DNA from: a virus
DNA length: 29,458 bases
Virus record (IMG/VR): IMGVR_UViG_3300009706_001692
Location: 1 to 29,458 of that record
Reading direction: 5' to 3' (one strand)
Position 1 is the stretch's first letter; each line of letters starts with the position of its first letter. The notes under the pieces are model-generated. The model saw only the letters and a list, made by a program, of their open reading frames with translations, was not told the origin of the DNA and did not search any database. Positions 1-6,766 of the stretch are shown in pieces. The translations under genes were made by a program, and so were the position numbers.

Positions 1-449
1 ATGTAGGGGCACGCCGATACACGGCCAACTGGAGCAAGCAGAATGCGCCATGGTACGACTCCGAACGAATGGAGGACGACCGCACTGCACAGGTGGCAGC
101 AGCAGTATGCGAACTGGCTGTAGCCAAGGCCACCAACCGCTACTGGCATGGGCACATATGGCATGCGACCGAGCATCACAAGTACAAGGACATGCCTGAC
201 GTGGGGCGCAACATCGAAGTGCGTCGGGTGCGTACCAGCCTCAACGCTGCTGTACGCCGGCACCAGGTAGGCAAGGGGCTAGTGCTGTTCGTAGCCAAGG
301 CTGTACCCCCAGAGTTGAGGGACGTGGATGTGCTGGGCTGGATCGACTACGACGAGGCATGGGAGAAGGGTGAGCCCTCCTCCTATGACAGCGAGGGAAC
401 TCGACTAATCTCTCCTGAGCACCTCACACCAGTAGGGGGAGAGTACTAG
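1..449 (+). CDS. Possible PD-(D/E)XK-like phage nuclease, 5' end cut by window edge
   Basis: This frame is open from the left edge; the first ATG is at 69, but translatable sequence (RRYTANWSKQNAPWYDSER) precedes it, so the gene probably begins outside the window. The visible part reads E-x-AK-x-x-x-YW, then a DVG...EVRR segment, then a basic strand, then FVAKAVPP...VLGWIDYDEA. That order (D, then ExR/K about ten residues later, then a strand ending in 'V-x-GWI-x-x-x-EA') resembles small phage proteins that I believe carry a reduced PD-(D/E)XK fold, with EVR in place of ExK. Fold and function are inferred; no catalytic activity can be proven from sequence. It leads a + strand group with the next two genes, and the following gene starts 9 bases after its stop. 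Confidence 0.6.
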   Translation, partial: VGARRYTANWSKQNAPWYDSERMEDDRTAQVAAAVCELAVAKATNRYWHGHIWHATEHHKYKDMPDVGRNIEVRRVRTSLNAAVRRHQVGKGLVLFVAKAVPPELRDVDVLGWIDYDEAWEKGEPSSYDSEGTRLISPEHLTPVGGEY

Positions 450-458
450 GAGAGAGAG

Positions 459-749
459 ATGATCGAAGACTCAGTGGTCGACGACACGCTCTCACGCCTA
501 TACGAACTCTCACACACAGCACAGCAGCAGGGGGCAGAGAAGGTACATCACACCACCCGTGACGCCGCCGAAACCATCATGCTTCTACAGGCAGAGATCA
601 GAGACATGCGGGCTGAGTACGCCGAGAAGTATGACCTCACCACCTCAGTGGTCAAGGCACTACACACCTACGTCAAGGATGTGGAGGACGACCCCATCCT
701 CGGGCCACCAGTCAGGGAGTGGGTCAGGCTAGTGAGGTACGAGGAGTGA
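459..749 (+). CDS. Small predicted helical protein of unknown function
   Basis: A 96-aa protein with a strong purine-rich ribosome binding site (AGGAGAGAGAG) directly before its ATG, 9 bases after the preceding gene. The sequence is mostly charged and helix-favouring, with many E, R, K and A residues and a histidine/glutamine-rich stretch near residues 20-32, and no obvious membrane segment or metal site. The next gene probably starts at a GTG overlapping this stop codon (GTGA), so the two are likely translated together. I do not recognise a family. Confidence 0.75.
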   Translation: MIEDSVVDDTLSRLYELSHTAQQQGAEKVHHTTRDAAETIMLLQAEIRDMRAEYAEKYDLTTSVVKALHTYVKDVEDDPILGPPVREWVRLVRYEE

Positions 750-910
750 GGCCAGCCGAGAGGTACGCCATCTGCCTCACATGCGAGGAGTTCAGGCCAT
801 GGGCCAAGCAGTGCAAGGTATGCAAGTGCATCATGCCGATCAAGGTACGGCTCCCTCAGTCAGCGTGTCCACTAGGTAAGTGGTTACCCGTGGAGGGCAT
901 GGACCTCTAG
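746..910 (+). CDS. Cys-rich mini-protein, probable zinc-binding phage family
   Basis: About 54 aa. I place the start at the GTG at 746, which overlaps the stop of the upstream gene (GTGA); an in-frame ATG at 719 would lie deep inside that gene. The protein has the pattern ICLTCEEF...QCKVCKCIMPIKVRLPQSACPLGKW: a CxxC, then CxxCxC, then a final CP-x-GKW. This arrangement recurs in small proteins of marine and actinobacterial phages (I recall a DUF6171-like family) and would suit one or two bound zinc ions. Its role is unknown. It is the last + strand gene before a converging - strand operon whose stop lies 18 bases further on. Confidence 0.7.
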   Translation: MRPAERYAICLTCEEFRPWAKQCKVCKCIMPIKVRLPQSACPLGKWLPVEGMDL

Positions 911-927
911 GTCCCTACCCCCACCCC

Positions 928-1692
928 CTACCCCCCGCTGCTAGGCAGGGTCAACACCTCACCGGGCACCAGGTGCCACGGCTCGACATGTGTGTTCAAT
1001 GAGACCACGGCTTCGTAGGCATGCTGCCTGCTACCACTGCACTGATGACTCACCACACTCCACACCGAGCCACCTGTGGCCCACACTGTGTGCTCACCAC
1101 CAATGCACGAGTAGTTGTCCTGCAGGGCCACTGCCACACCGGCCGTCACACCGAGGGCACCTACGCATACGCATATGCACAGGCTCATGAGGCTCATGCG
1201 ACGCCGCAGCCAACGGCCTGCTCTGAACAGAGACGATGGGGTGAGCAGATGAGGGGGGCGCTGAGGAGGGACATGGCCAGCGGCAAAGGCACGACACCAC
1301 ATGTATATGTAGGCGAGGCGAGACGTTTGAGGCGAGGGTGGGGCTGTGAGTAGTGATTGTGTGTGAGAGGGCTGAGGATGGCTGTGTGGGGGGCTGAGAG
1401 GAGATGAGAGCGAAGGGGTGAGGTCGGAAACGAGAGCGTTGATGGCATGAGCGATGGCTTCGATGTTGGCTTCAGCGAAGGAGGGGGGTGGAGGGTGTGA
1501 GAATTGCGATGAGGGGTGGGTGGTTTGGGTGAGAATGCGATCGTCGGGGCCTTCGGGCGAGGGGTGACCGGCCTGGGTGCGCACGGTTGATGATTTTCTG
1601 TTCCTTTGTTCTGGTTTGTTTAATCTCGTTTGTGGTTGGTTGTTTTCTGTCTGGGGGTGGTTCGGGTTGGGAGTGGGGGGGCTGTGGCCCAT
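928..1692 (-). CDS. Membrane-anchored LysM protein with proline-rich N-terminus
   Basis: A 254-aa protein. Residues 1-150 are low complexity (Pro, Ser, Thr, His). Residues 162-165 are basic (LRRR), followed by one hydrophobic segment at about 167-190 and then a LysM-like domain at about 200-250: HTVWATGGSVWSVV..., later SLNTHVEPWHLVPGEVLTLP, matching the family plan 'YTV-GDTLWSIA ... LN-x-x-x-x-L-x-PG-x-L-x-LP'. By the positive-inside rule the LysM part would face outward, where it could bind peptidoglycan. The start at 1692 is supported by a TGATG overlap with the upstream 35-aa gene; an internal ATG at 1197 just before the hydrophobic segment is the alternative. A role in lysis or cell-wall attachment is inferred. 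Last gene of its operon. Confidence 0.7.
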   Translation of the reverse strand: MGHSPPTPNPNHPQTENNQPQTRLNKPEQRNRKSSTVRTQAGHPSPEGPDDRILTQTTHPSSQFSHPPPPSFAEANIEAIAHAINALVSDLTPSLSSPLSPPHSHPQPSHTQSLLTAPPSPQTSRLAYIYMWCRAFAAGHVPPQRPPHLLTPSSLFRAGRWLRRRMSLMSLCICVCVGALGVTAGVAVALQDNYSCIGGEHTVWATGGSVWSVVSHQCSGSRQHAYEAVVSLNTHVEPWHLVPGEVLTLPSSGG

Positions 1693-1799
1693 CAGTTGTC
1701 GTGGGGTTTGGTTGTTGTGATGGTGGTTGATATGGCGAGGGTGGCGTCGAAGAGGATGTTTTTTAGTTGGTTTCTTGTGTTGTTGTTGTTGTTGGTCAT
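1692..1799 (-). CDS. Tiny 35-aa Asn/Thr-rich coupled ORF
   Basis: This gene is too short for most gene callers. It starts at an ATG sharing ATGA with the stop of the upstream 100-aa gene, and its stop TGA shares TGATG with the ATG of the LysM gene, so it exactly fills the gap between two genes with translational-coupling overlaps on both sides. The product begins MTNNNNNTRNQLKNILF and ends in a Thr-rich tail. No function can be assigned. It may be a real micro-protein or serve to keep ribosomes moving into the LysM gene. Confidence 0.55.
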   Translation of the reverse strand: MTNNNNNTRNQLKNILFDATLAISTTITTTKPHDN

Positions 1800-2098
1800 A
1801 GTGCGAGTCCTAGGGTTAGGGCCCATGTGGCGGTGATGATGGTGATTCCTAGCCAGATGAGTGTGTGGGTTCGGAGTTGTCGTTGAAGGTTTGTTGTGTT
1901 TTGTCGGTCGGCCATTTTGGCGATTTGGTCGCCGTCGATTGGGAATCCGTATTCGACGTAGTCGTCGGCTTGGAGGAGGATTTCGATGCAGGTGGAGATG
2001 ATGGTGGTGGTTTGGGTGGTGTGGTCGTCGCCTTCTTCTTCGGAGTTGTGTGTGAGGTTGACGAGGTAGGTTTCTAGGAGTGAGGCGGTGGTGGCCAT
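1796..2098 (-). CDS. Small protein with a C-terminal membrane segment
   Basis: A 100-aa protein with a good ribosome binding site (AAGGA five bases before the ATG). Residues 1-75 are soluble, with an acidic patch (NSEEEGDD) and a helical middle; residues about 79-100 form one hydrophobic segment (LIWLGITIITATWALTLGLAL) ending at the C-terminus, as in tail-anchored proteins. It lies directly upstream of the LysM membrane protein and is coupled to it through the 35-aa ORF, so a joint role at the membrane is plausible. A holin is possible but a single C-terminal segment is not diagnostic. The coding strand is unusually rich in C and A. Confidence 0.7.
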   Translation of the reverse strand: MATTASLLETYLVNLTHNSEEEGDDHTTQTTTIISTCIEILLQADDYVEYGFPIDGDQIAKMADRQNTTNLQRQLRTHTLIWLGITIITATWALTLGLAL

Positions 2099-2163
2099 GG
2101 TTTTCCTTGGGGGGTTGGCAGTGGTCCCGTTTATTTAAACTGGGTGGTGGGGTCTAGTGTAGT

Positions 2164-2340
2164 TTAGGTTTTGTTTTGGGGGGTTGTGTCGTTTCGGGCT
2201 TTGCGTATGCGTTTGTTTTCGGTGCGCATTACGTTGTCGCGTAGGGCTTTGCGTGCTTCGGTTTCGTCGAGGGTGTTGGCGTCGACGCCGAGTATTTGTG
2301 CTGCCTTGAGGATGATGTCTTCAAGGTTTCCGCGACTCAT
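2164..2340 (-). CDS. Small basic protein, unknown
   Basis: 58 aa. I set the start at 2340, where ATG shares TAATG with the stop of the upstream Lys-rich gene; an in-frame ATG at 2364 would overlap that gene by 25 bases and has less support. The sequence (MSRGNLEDIILKAAQILGVDANTLDETEARKALRDN...) looks like a compact helical N-terminus followed by a basic tail RTENKRIRKARND. A nucleic-acid-binding role is conceivable from the charge but not shown. No family recognised. Confidence 0.65.
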   Translation of the reverse strand: MSRGNLEDIILKAAQILGVDANTLDETEARKALRDNVMRTENKRIRKARNDTTPQNKT

Positions 2341-2708
2341 TATTCTCCGACGAGCCAGGTCCATATTCGGGCTATTCGCGATTTTTTGGTTTGTGTTGTG
2401 GGGGTGGCGTCCTTGGACATTGCTACATAACCTTTCTTTATGGGTGGGGGCTTCGTCTTTATGGGTGGGGGCTTCGGAGCGTAGGGCTTTTTGGGGGTTG
2501 TTGCTTCCCGTTGTTTTGCTACGGGGTTCCTTGGCTTAGTTGTTGCTTTGGTTCCTGGCTTGGTCGTAGCCTTCGGTTTCTTGATGGATTCGTTCACGTC
2601 GGGGGTCGATTTGTCGTCGCTTTTGTACGTTCCGTCCGTGTTGCGGGCGCGTTTGGCGGAAGTCTTTTTTGTGGCCGCTTTTTTTGCGGCTGGTTTCTTT
2701 TGTGTCAT
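2340..2708 (-). CDS. Lys/Ala/Pro-rich histone-like tail protein
   Basis: 122 aa and very basic. Residues 1-20 hold KPAAKK, KKTSAK and similar repeats like histone H1 or AlgP-type tails. Residues 21-40 read ARNTDGTYKSDDKSTPDVNES, which resembles a short motif I recall from several phage proteins (R-N-x-x-G-x-F/Y...DDPSTPDVNEA). A near-duplicate PPPIKTKPPPIKK lies at about 83-95, and the C-terminus ends RIARIWTWLVGE. DNA binding or a flexible linker role is inferred. On the - strand a TAACAT hexamer lies six bases before the ATG, as in leaderless promoters, and no good ribosome binding site is present. First gene of the left - strand operon. Confidence 0.7.
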   Translation of the reverse strand: MTQKKPAAKKAATKKTSAKRARNTDGTYKSDDKSTPDVNESIKKPKATTKPGTKATTKPRNPVAKQREATTPKKPYAPKPPPIKTKPPPIKKGYVAMSKDATPTTQTKKSRIARIWTWLVGE

Positions 2709-2767
2709 AACCCTATGTTAGTCGGGTTGCTCTCCGCTGAGGGTTACTTGAAGTAATCTGATCCCCG

Positions 2768-3415
2768 ATGGACACCTACCCCGATGTGTACGCCAAACTT
2801 GCGTTGGCTATTACCAGCATGCAACTCGCAAAGCAGAATGCGGTTGAAGAATTTGGAATCGGCGAGGATCTCCCTTTCATGTTCATGGGGTGGAGGGGGG
2901 ATCAACTATCGGTGATCATGGTGTTCAGTCGTGCCGACATGAAACTGCCTGTGTCTAAACGGGTCCCTAAGGTGGGAATGATCTGCGACGTAATGAGATC
3001 GGTTTACTGGACTGATTCGATTACTTTTATCGCTGAGGGGTACATGTCGAAGGCGCCTTGGAATCTTAAGGGTAAGAAATTGCAGGAGGCGTTCGCGGCG
3101 AATGACCCCAAGGTTGTGGAATGCATCACGTCGAGTCATGTTTCAACGAATCGTCACGGCGAGCCTGAAGTCATGTTGATGAGCACGCCGTACAACACTT
3201 TGCTGGGGAAGCATGTGGTGTGGGGGGATCAGGCCACTTTCTCCCAGGGTGTCGGCGCGGTGTTTCAAGATGCGCCTGTTCTCAATGTCGTGATGACGGG
3301 CCTTAAGGAAGATTGTGAGCATATGAGTCTGGAGGAACAGGAGCAGGTTGTGGCGCACCTGTTCTCTAACGGAGTTAGTGTTCAGGAGTTTGAACCGCCG
3401 GGATCTATTCAGTAA
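2768..3415 (+). CDS. Unknown phage protein, 215 aa
   Basis: A single + strand gene placed between two - strand groups. The start ATG at 2768 has only a weak ribosome binding site; a TAATCT hexamer lies eight bases before it. The protein reads as a mixed alpha/beta globular domain with no signal peptide or membrane segment. Notable stretches are FMFMGWRGDQLSVIMVF near the start, TDSITFIAEGYMSK in the middle, and a C-terminal SLEEQEQVVAHLFSNGVSVQEFEPP. I recognise no catalytic motif. Its stop overlaps that of the converging gene by 11 bases, and eight T's follow its stop codon, but no GC-rich hairpin precedes them. Confidence 0.75.
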   Translation: MDTYPDVYAKLALAITSMQLAKQNAVEEFGIGEDLPFMFMGWRGDQLSVIMVFSRADMKLPVSKRVPKVGMICDVMRSVYWTDSITFIAEGYMSKAPWNLKGKKLQEAFAANDPKVVECITSSHVSTNRHGEPEVMLMSTPYNTLLGKHVVWGDQATFSQGVGAVFQDAPVLNVVMTGLKEDCEHMSLEEQEQVVAHLFSNGVSVQEFEPPGSIQ

Positions 3416-3665
3416 TTTTTTTTGCTGGTGGCGCTGTTCCACAGGTGTAGTGAGATCGTTTCGATTCGCCTAGCACTCCGCATTTGTTGCATTCCTCGAT
3501 CGGGTCCCAATCGTCGGATGCTTCTGGGTATCGGGTGGCGAGGTGAATGGTTTGCCAAGTGTGGCTGGAGATGTTGCGTTCGGCCTCAGCCTCAGAACCC
3601 TTGAACGGGGGCGAGATGTAAACCAGTTTCTCCCAGAACCGACTGTTCAGTCCGACGATTTTCAA
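3405..3665 (-). CDS. Small Cys-pair protein with TTG start
   Basis: 86 aa. The start is a TTG that shares TTGA with the stop of the upstream gene, so translation is probably coupled; the ribosome binding site is weak. The C-terminal half reads DWDPIEECNKCGVLGESKRSHYTCG, a CxxCG followed by a later TCG, a pattern I have seen in small actinophage proteins ('ERCxRCGVxxGSK...PCG') that probably bind zinc. The N-terminal half (FWEKLVYISPPFKGSEAEAERNISSHTW) has no recognisable domain. Its 3' end converges on and overlaps the + gene at 2768-3415. Function unknown. Confidence 0.65.
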   Translation of the reverse strand: MKIVGLNSRFWEKLVYISPPFKGSEAEAERNISSHTWQTIHLATRYPEASDDWDPIEECNKCGVLGESKRSHYTCGTAPPAKKITE

Positions 3666-4126
3666 TAGATTCCGTCAGGATCTGGTTCCGCTGGTTGGGG
3701 TGCTGGAGCCTCGTTTTCGGTGAGGAAGATCTCATCGACGATGATTCTGGCGTACTTTTTGCGGAGCCGCCAGATTTTTCGGTTCAATTCGATGAGCCCT
3801 TCGGTCTCTCGGGCCTTGCTCACCAAGTCCACGTCGAAGGTGCCGTGACGTTTGAACATCATTTCGTCTAGGTCTGGTCCGTCAAGGACGATGTCTGAGA
3901 TCCAGTTTGCCGATTCGTCGATCTTGAGCATCAGGTCGCACAGACCCTCTTCGCCGAACTCGTTCATTACCCGGCCAACGATTGTTTCTACAAGGTTGGA
4001 TCGGTAGACCTGGCTGACGTTCATGGATGAGGTCACGAACTCGGAGATGAAGTTGACGAGGTCTTCGCGCGTGGGGCCAGGGTCGTCAAGGCCTGTGGGT
4101 TCGTCGGAATCGTCAAGTTCTGACAT
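3662..4126 (-). CDS. Unknown acidic phage protein, 154 aa
   Basis: I place the start at 4126 (MSELDDSDEP), preceded by GGGAG at a suitable distance. The frame stays open upstream to 4258, but that would overlap the divergent SSB gene and its promoter space. The product has an acidic disordered start (about residues 1-20), a helical core with FISEFVTSSMNVSQVYRSNLVETIVGRVMNEFGEEGLCDLMLKI, a basic helix LNRKIWRLRKKYARIIVDEIF near 115-135, and an acidic Pro-rich tail. No family recognised. It shares TTGA with the next gene and lies divergent to SSB, so it may act in replication or recombination; that is only guilt by position. Confidence 0.7.
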   Translation of the reverse strand: MSELDDSDEPTGLDDPGPTREDLVNFISEFVTSSMNVSQVYRSNLVETIVGRVMNEFGEEGLCDLMLKIDESANWISDIVLDGPDLDEMMFKRHGTFDVDLVSKARETEGLIELNRKIWRLRKKYARIIVDEIFLTENEAPAPQPAEPDPDGIY

Positions 4127-4202
4127 AGGAGTCTCCCGGGGTCTTTCTACATTATGCCCGACGGAAGCGCCGGCTTGTGTTACCTTAGGGGCTTCGACGG
4201 GG

Positions 4203-4216
4203 GCGTGCCCCCACAA
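4203..4216. repeat. GC-rich inverted repeat upstream of SSB
   Basis: GGGGG-CGTG-CCCCC forms a short perfect hairpin between the divergent genes at 4126 (-) and 4237 (+), about 20 bases before the SSB start. There is no T-run, so it is unlikely to be a terminator. It may be an operator or a leader hairpin in the ssb mRNA. I could not identify a convincing -35/-10 pair nearby. Confidence 0.35.
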
Positions 4217-4236
4217 CAGAAGAGAGATGAGCGCAC

Positions 4237-4674
4237 ATGGTTGCATTTTCACCCGCAATAATCATTGGGAATCTGACTGCGGATCCCAAGTTGACGTACA
4301 CCGACGGTGGGGCGGCGTTGCTGAAGTTCGGCATCGCATCGAACCATTACTATCGAGACAAGGACGACGAGAAGCAGGAAAAGACCTCCTTCTTCGATGT
4401 CGCTGCCTGGCGCTACCTCGCCGAGGACTCAGCCTCTGTTTTGGAGAAGGGCGTGGGCGTCATCGTTCAGGGCCGACTGGAACAGCGCACATGGGAGGCC
4501 GACGACGGAACCAAGCGTTCCAAGGTTGAACTCATTGCCGATCACATCGGTGTCCTGACTCGTTCTATCGAGGACTTCACTCGCAAGCGACGCGGAGAAG
4601 GCGGGAGTCAGGCTTCTACGGCATCGCCTCGGGCCAAGCAAGCGGAGCCTGCGCTTGAGAAGGACCCTTTCTAG
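4237..4674 (+). CDS. ssb: Single-stranded DNA-binding protein
   Basis: 145 aa with an OB fold of the bacterial SSB type. It opens IIIGNLTADPKLTYTDGGAALLKFGIASN, then FFDVAAWRYLAEDSASVLEKGVGVIVQGRLEQRTWEADDGTKRSKVELIADHIGVL, matching the SSB core (G-x-L-x-x-DPxL..., F-x-V-x-x-W, KG-x-x-V-x-V-x-GRL..R.W). A disordered tail ends EKDPF, an acidic tip of the kind that recruits replication and repair partners. It would coat single-stranded DNA during phage replication. It is a single gene, divergent from 4126 and followed by a strong terminator. A purine-rich GAGAG lies upstream of the ATG, slightly far for an ideal ribosome binding site. Confidence 0.95.
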   Translation: MVAFSPAIIIGNLTADPKLTYTDGGAALLKFGIASNHYYRDKDDEKQEKTSFFDVAAWRYLAEDSASVLEKGVGVIVQGRLEQRTWEADDGTKRSKVELIADHIGVLTRSIEDFTRKRRGEGGSQASTASPRAKQAEPALEKDPF

Positions 4675-4724
4675 TACTCTTGTAGTACGGCGAACCGGTC
4701 AACTTCTCGGAGTTGCACCATCTT

Positions 4725-4759
4725 GAGAAGGCCCCCCTCACGGGGGGTTTTCTCTTTTT
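4725..4759 (+). terminator. Rho-independent terminator after ssb
   Basis: A C6 / TCAC / G6 hairpin (arms 4732-4737 and 4742-4747) is extended by GAGAA...TTCTC and followed by TTTTCTCTTTTT on the + strand. The T-rich tail is only on this strand, so it serves ssb. The - strand lysin gene ends inside its tail. Confidence 0.9.
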
Positions 4760-5675
4760 ACGCTCCTGCTGACGGTGGGAGGGTCGAGGTCGTGGTCGGC
4801 GGTTGCGCGGTGGGACCCCAGCAGTGCCGTGAGGGATTCCAGTGATGGATGCCGCTGCTGTAGAACAGCCACGAGGCGACAGCGACGTTGGCTCGTCCGT
4901 GGAACGGGTGGTAGTCGCCCCATCCGGCTTTCTCGGAGCGTTCCCCCCAGTACTTGGCGAGGTGCTGGAACCAGCCGACGGCGAGAGCCGACGACACCAC
5001 GTCTGAACCAATGTGATGGGCTTGCCCGCTGGATTCGCAGAAAGCGATCTTGAGTGCCAACACCCTGTCTTCGGGCTTGAAGTATTCGTTGATCAGTTCC
5101 CCCAAGGTGGGGAGTTCGTAGTGCCCGTCACCCGGCTCGCATTCGTGTGAACATGGCGTCAGCACCTGTCCAAACTCTGGGTAGTTCCGATAGAGGAGGG
5201 TGTGTGGGCCACCAAGCGATTCAACGTGGGCCTTGCGTGTCTTCGGCCCGTAGACGCCGTCAACGGATTGCATGCCGAGTTCGATCTGGAGGTCGGTGAC
5301 CTCTTGGGATCGTTCGAAATACCGGTATTGCTGGCCGGTCATGGAGTTGGCGTATTCCAGTGGTGGGGGCACCGTACCGGTCATTTGTTCACGGTTTATA
5401 TCCAGCGCGAGTCTAGTGGGTATCGATGCATGCCTGGCTGGAATAGTGATTGCCCCCGCCGGCGACGTGGGGGGGATATGTGTTGCCGGCGGGGACAGAG
5501 TGGTTTCGGGCGCGACTCGGATGGGTATCGGTCTGGCTCTGACCCGAAAGGCTTCTGAGAATGTGGATGCGTTTTCTGCTGTGGCGGTGGCACCGGCGAA
5601 GGCGAGATTGGCTCCGATCCAGATAAAGGATAGAAGGACGCCAAGAAGCACACGGGATCGCAGGGGGACGGTCAT
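4758..5675 (-). CDS. Secreted lysozyme-like lysin with peptidoglycan-binding domain
   Basis: 305 aa. Residues 1-30 form a signal peptide or anchor (RSRVLLGVLLSFIWIGANLAFAGATA). Residues 45-105 are a Pro/Thr-rich spacer. Residues 126-155 (VTDLQIELGMQSVDGVYGPKTRKA) fit the peptidoglycan-binding type 1 repeat. Residues 200-287 form a transglycosylase/lysozyme-like domain: ALKIAFCESSGQAHHIGSD...AVGWFQHLAKYW...AVASWLFYSSGIHHWNPSRHCW, with E214 in CESS the likely catalytic acid and C213/C286 a possible disulfide. The tail PPTTTSTLPPSAGA is a linker style I associate with Acidimicrobiia. It probably cuts the glycan strands of the host wall. Unlike most endolysins it carries its own export signal. 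The upstream 5684 gene precedes it by 8 bases. Confidence 0.85.
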   Translation of the reverse strand: MTVPLRSRVLLGVLLSFIWIGANLAFAGATATAENASTFSEAFRVRARPIPIRVAPETTLSPPATHIPPTSPAGAITIPARHASIPTRLALDINREQMTGTVPPPLEYANSMTGQQYRYFERSQEVTDLQIELGMQSVDGVYGPKTRKAHVESLGGPHTLLYRNYPEFGQVLTPCSHECEPGDGHYELPTLGELINEYFKPEDRVLALKIAFCESSGQAHHIGSDVVSSALAVGWFQHLAKYWGERSEKAGWGDYHPFHGRANVAVASWLFYSSGIHHWNPSRHCWGPTAQPPTTTSTLPPSAGA

Positions 5676-5683
5676 GCGACAGT

Positions 5684-5959
5684 TTACAGTTCTACGTCTT
5701 CGACTAACGTCTCGTTCAATTTTTCGTCGAGGAAGTGGACGATGTCCATCAGTTTGATGCTGACGATCATCTCGTTATCGGCATGGAGTTCTTGAATCTC
5801 CATGGACATGGAGTCCATCAGGAGGGCCGCCTGTTCGCCGGCTTCTTCGATCAGGTCATCAATCGTGGACTCTTCTAGTTCGAAAGTGTCCGTGAATTCC
5901 ATGAACCACTCGGTGATGTGATTTAGGACGGCGAGGCGTGCATCGTTTATGGAAGGCAT
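5684..5959 (-). CDS. Small acidic helical protein
   Basis: 91 aa and strongly acidic (FELEESTIDDLIEEAGEQAALLMDSMSMEIQELHADNEM). It is predicted to be almost all helix, perhaps coiled coil at residues 25-60. No membrane segment or metal site. It begins the two-gene - strand unit with the lysin; the spacing of 8 bases suggests one transcript. The ribosome binding site before the ATG is weak. No family recognised. Confidence 0.7.
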   Translation of the reverse strand: MPSINDARLAVLNHITEWFMEFTDTFELEESTIDDLIEEAGEQAALLMDSMSMEIQELHADNEMIVSIKLMDIVHFLDEKLNETLVEDVEL

Positions 5960-6085
5960 GCTTCAAGCGTACTTGAGATGTTGGAAGCCTGCAAGGGGAA
6001 TCTGGCCACAGATATTTTTATTTCCCTTAACTCCTGGTCAGTGTCGGTTTCTGGAGCGAAGAGACCCGAGGGACAGAAAAAAGGG

Positions 6086-6114
6086 TTGTCAGCCGGCCGC
6101 TTGATCTGTAATGT
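6086..6114 (+). promoter_or_regulatory. Sigma70-type promoter for the 6150-13170 block
   Basis: TTGTCA (6086-6091), a 17-base spacer, then TAATGT (6109-6114). Transcription would begin near 6121, about 30 bases before the gene start at 6150. This also argues against the in-frame ATG at 6111, which lies inside the -10 box. It lies in the 190-base gap between divergent genes. Confidence 0.6.
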
Positions 6115-6149
6115 CATCAATCCAATACCTCTGCCGGAAAGCGACCGTC

Positions 6150-6695
6150 ATGATTACCGAGTCCCTCACCCTTTCGGAAGTTCCCACTGCTTCTTCCGTC
6201 TCCAATCGTCTGTCACGCGAAGGTGCCGACCGGGAAGAGATCTACGACGCTCTTGTCGCAGAGTTCCGAGGACTCGTTACCAGCAATGTCGGCACCGATG
6301 CGCTGATCGCTTGGTTGACCCCGATGTTCAGATGGAGTGCTCGAAACTCTGGAGGCCGTAGCAAGAACGCGGTGCTGGAGCAGAAGCAGGAAGAGGAGAA
6401 GGACAAACAGATCACCCGCATCGACGATGGCAAGGTCATCAAGGGTCCATACGCTCACTTCTTCAATCCGACCGTGATGGATCAACGCCACCACATCAAC
6501 GGTCGTCTCGTGTTCTTCAAGCATATGACTCGAGCGGACTTCCTGAACAAGATCGACGAGATCGACAAGGCCATCGACGGCCATCACGCACTCCGCCGCT
6601 CCTACTCGGAGCCCTTGGCGATACTGGACAAACTGCAGAGCGACACCTTTGAAGAGGCGGCACTCAAGGTGAAGGTTTCCCAAAAGGCAGCCTAG
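6150..6695 (+). CDS. Unknown protein, possibly replication-associated
   Basis: 181 aa from the ATG at 6150, which has GGAAAG at good spacing; the upstream in-frame ATG at 6111 lies in the predicted promoter. The sequence is soluble and helical: SNRLSREGADREEIYDALVAEFRGLVTSNVGTDALIAWL, a Lys/Glu-rich middle (EQKQEEEKDKQITRIDDGK), then HFFNPTVMDQRHHINGRLVFFKHMTRADFLNKIDEIDKAID. I recognise no catalytic motif. It is first in a long + strand block, 71 bases before an IS110-related gene, which suggests a role in DNA handling; this is positional inference only. Confidence 0.75.
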   Translation: MITESLTLSEVPTASSVSNRLSREGADREEIYDALVAEFRGLVTSNVGTDALIAWLTPMFRWSARNSGGRSKNAVLEQKQEEEKDKQITRIDDGKVIKGPYAHFFNPTVMDQRHHINGRLVFFKHMTRADFLNKIDEIDKAIDGHHALRRSYSEPLAILDKLQSDTFEEAALKVKVSQKAA

Positions 6696-6766
6696 GTCTA
6701 GGGCCATCCGCCCGAGAAGCAATACCCGTATATATAACCGATACCTATCCCGAAAGGGTCATAAAT

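Noticed and set aside
1021-1353. + strand frame of 110 codons opposite the LysM gene
   Set aside because: The opposite strand has a recognisable LysM and membrane segment and coupled starts; this frame has no motif.
2171-2756. + strand frames rich in Leu, Val, Phe and Trp that look like membrane proteins
   Set aside because: They are the antisense of Lys/Pro/Thr-rich - strand genes; the hydrophobic look comes from the G/T-rich strand.
4127-4258. Longer N-terminus for the 154-aa gene (start at 4258)
   Set aside because: It would run through the divergent ssb start; the internal ATG at 4126 has a good ribosome binding site.
5978-6361. + strand 127-codon frame starting in the intergenic gap
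   Set aside because: It overlaps the 6150 gene in another frame, becomes Arg/Cys-rich there and crosses the predicted promoter.
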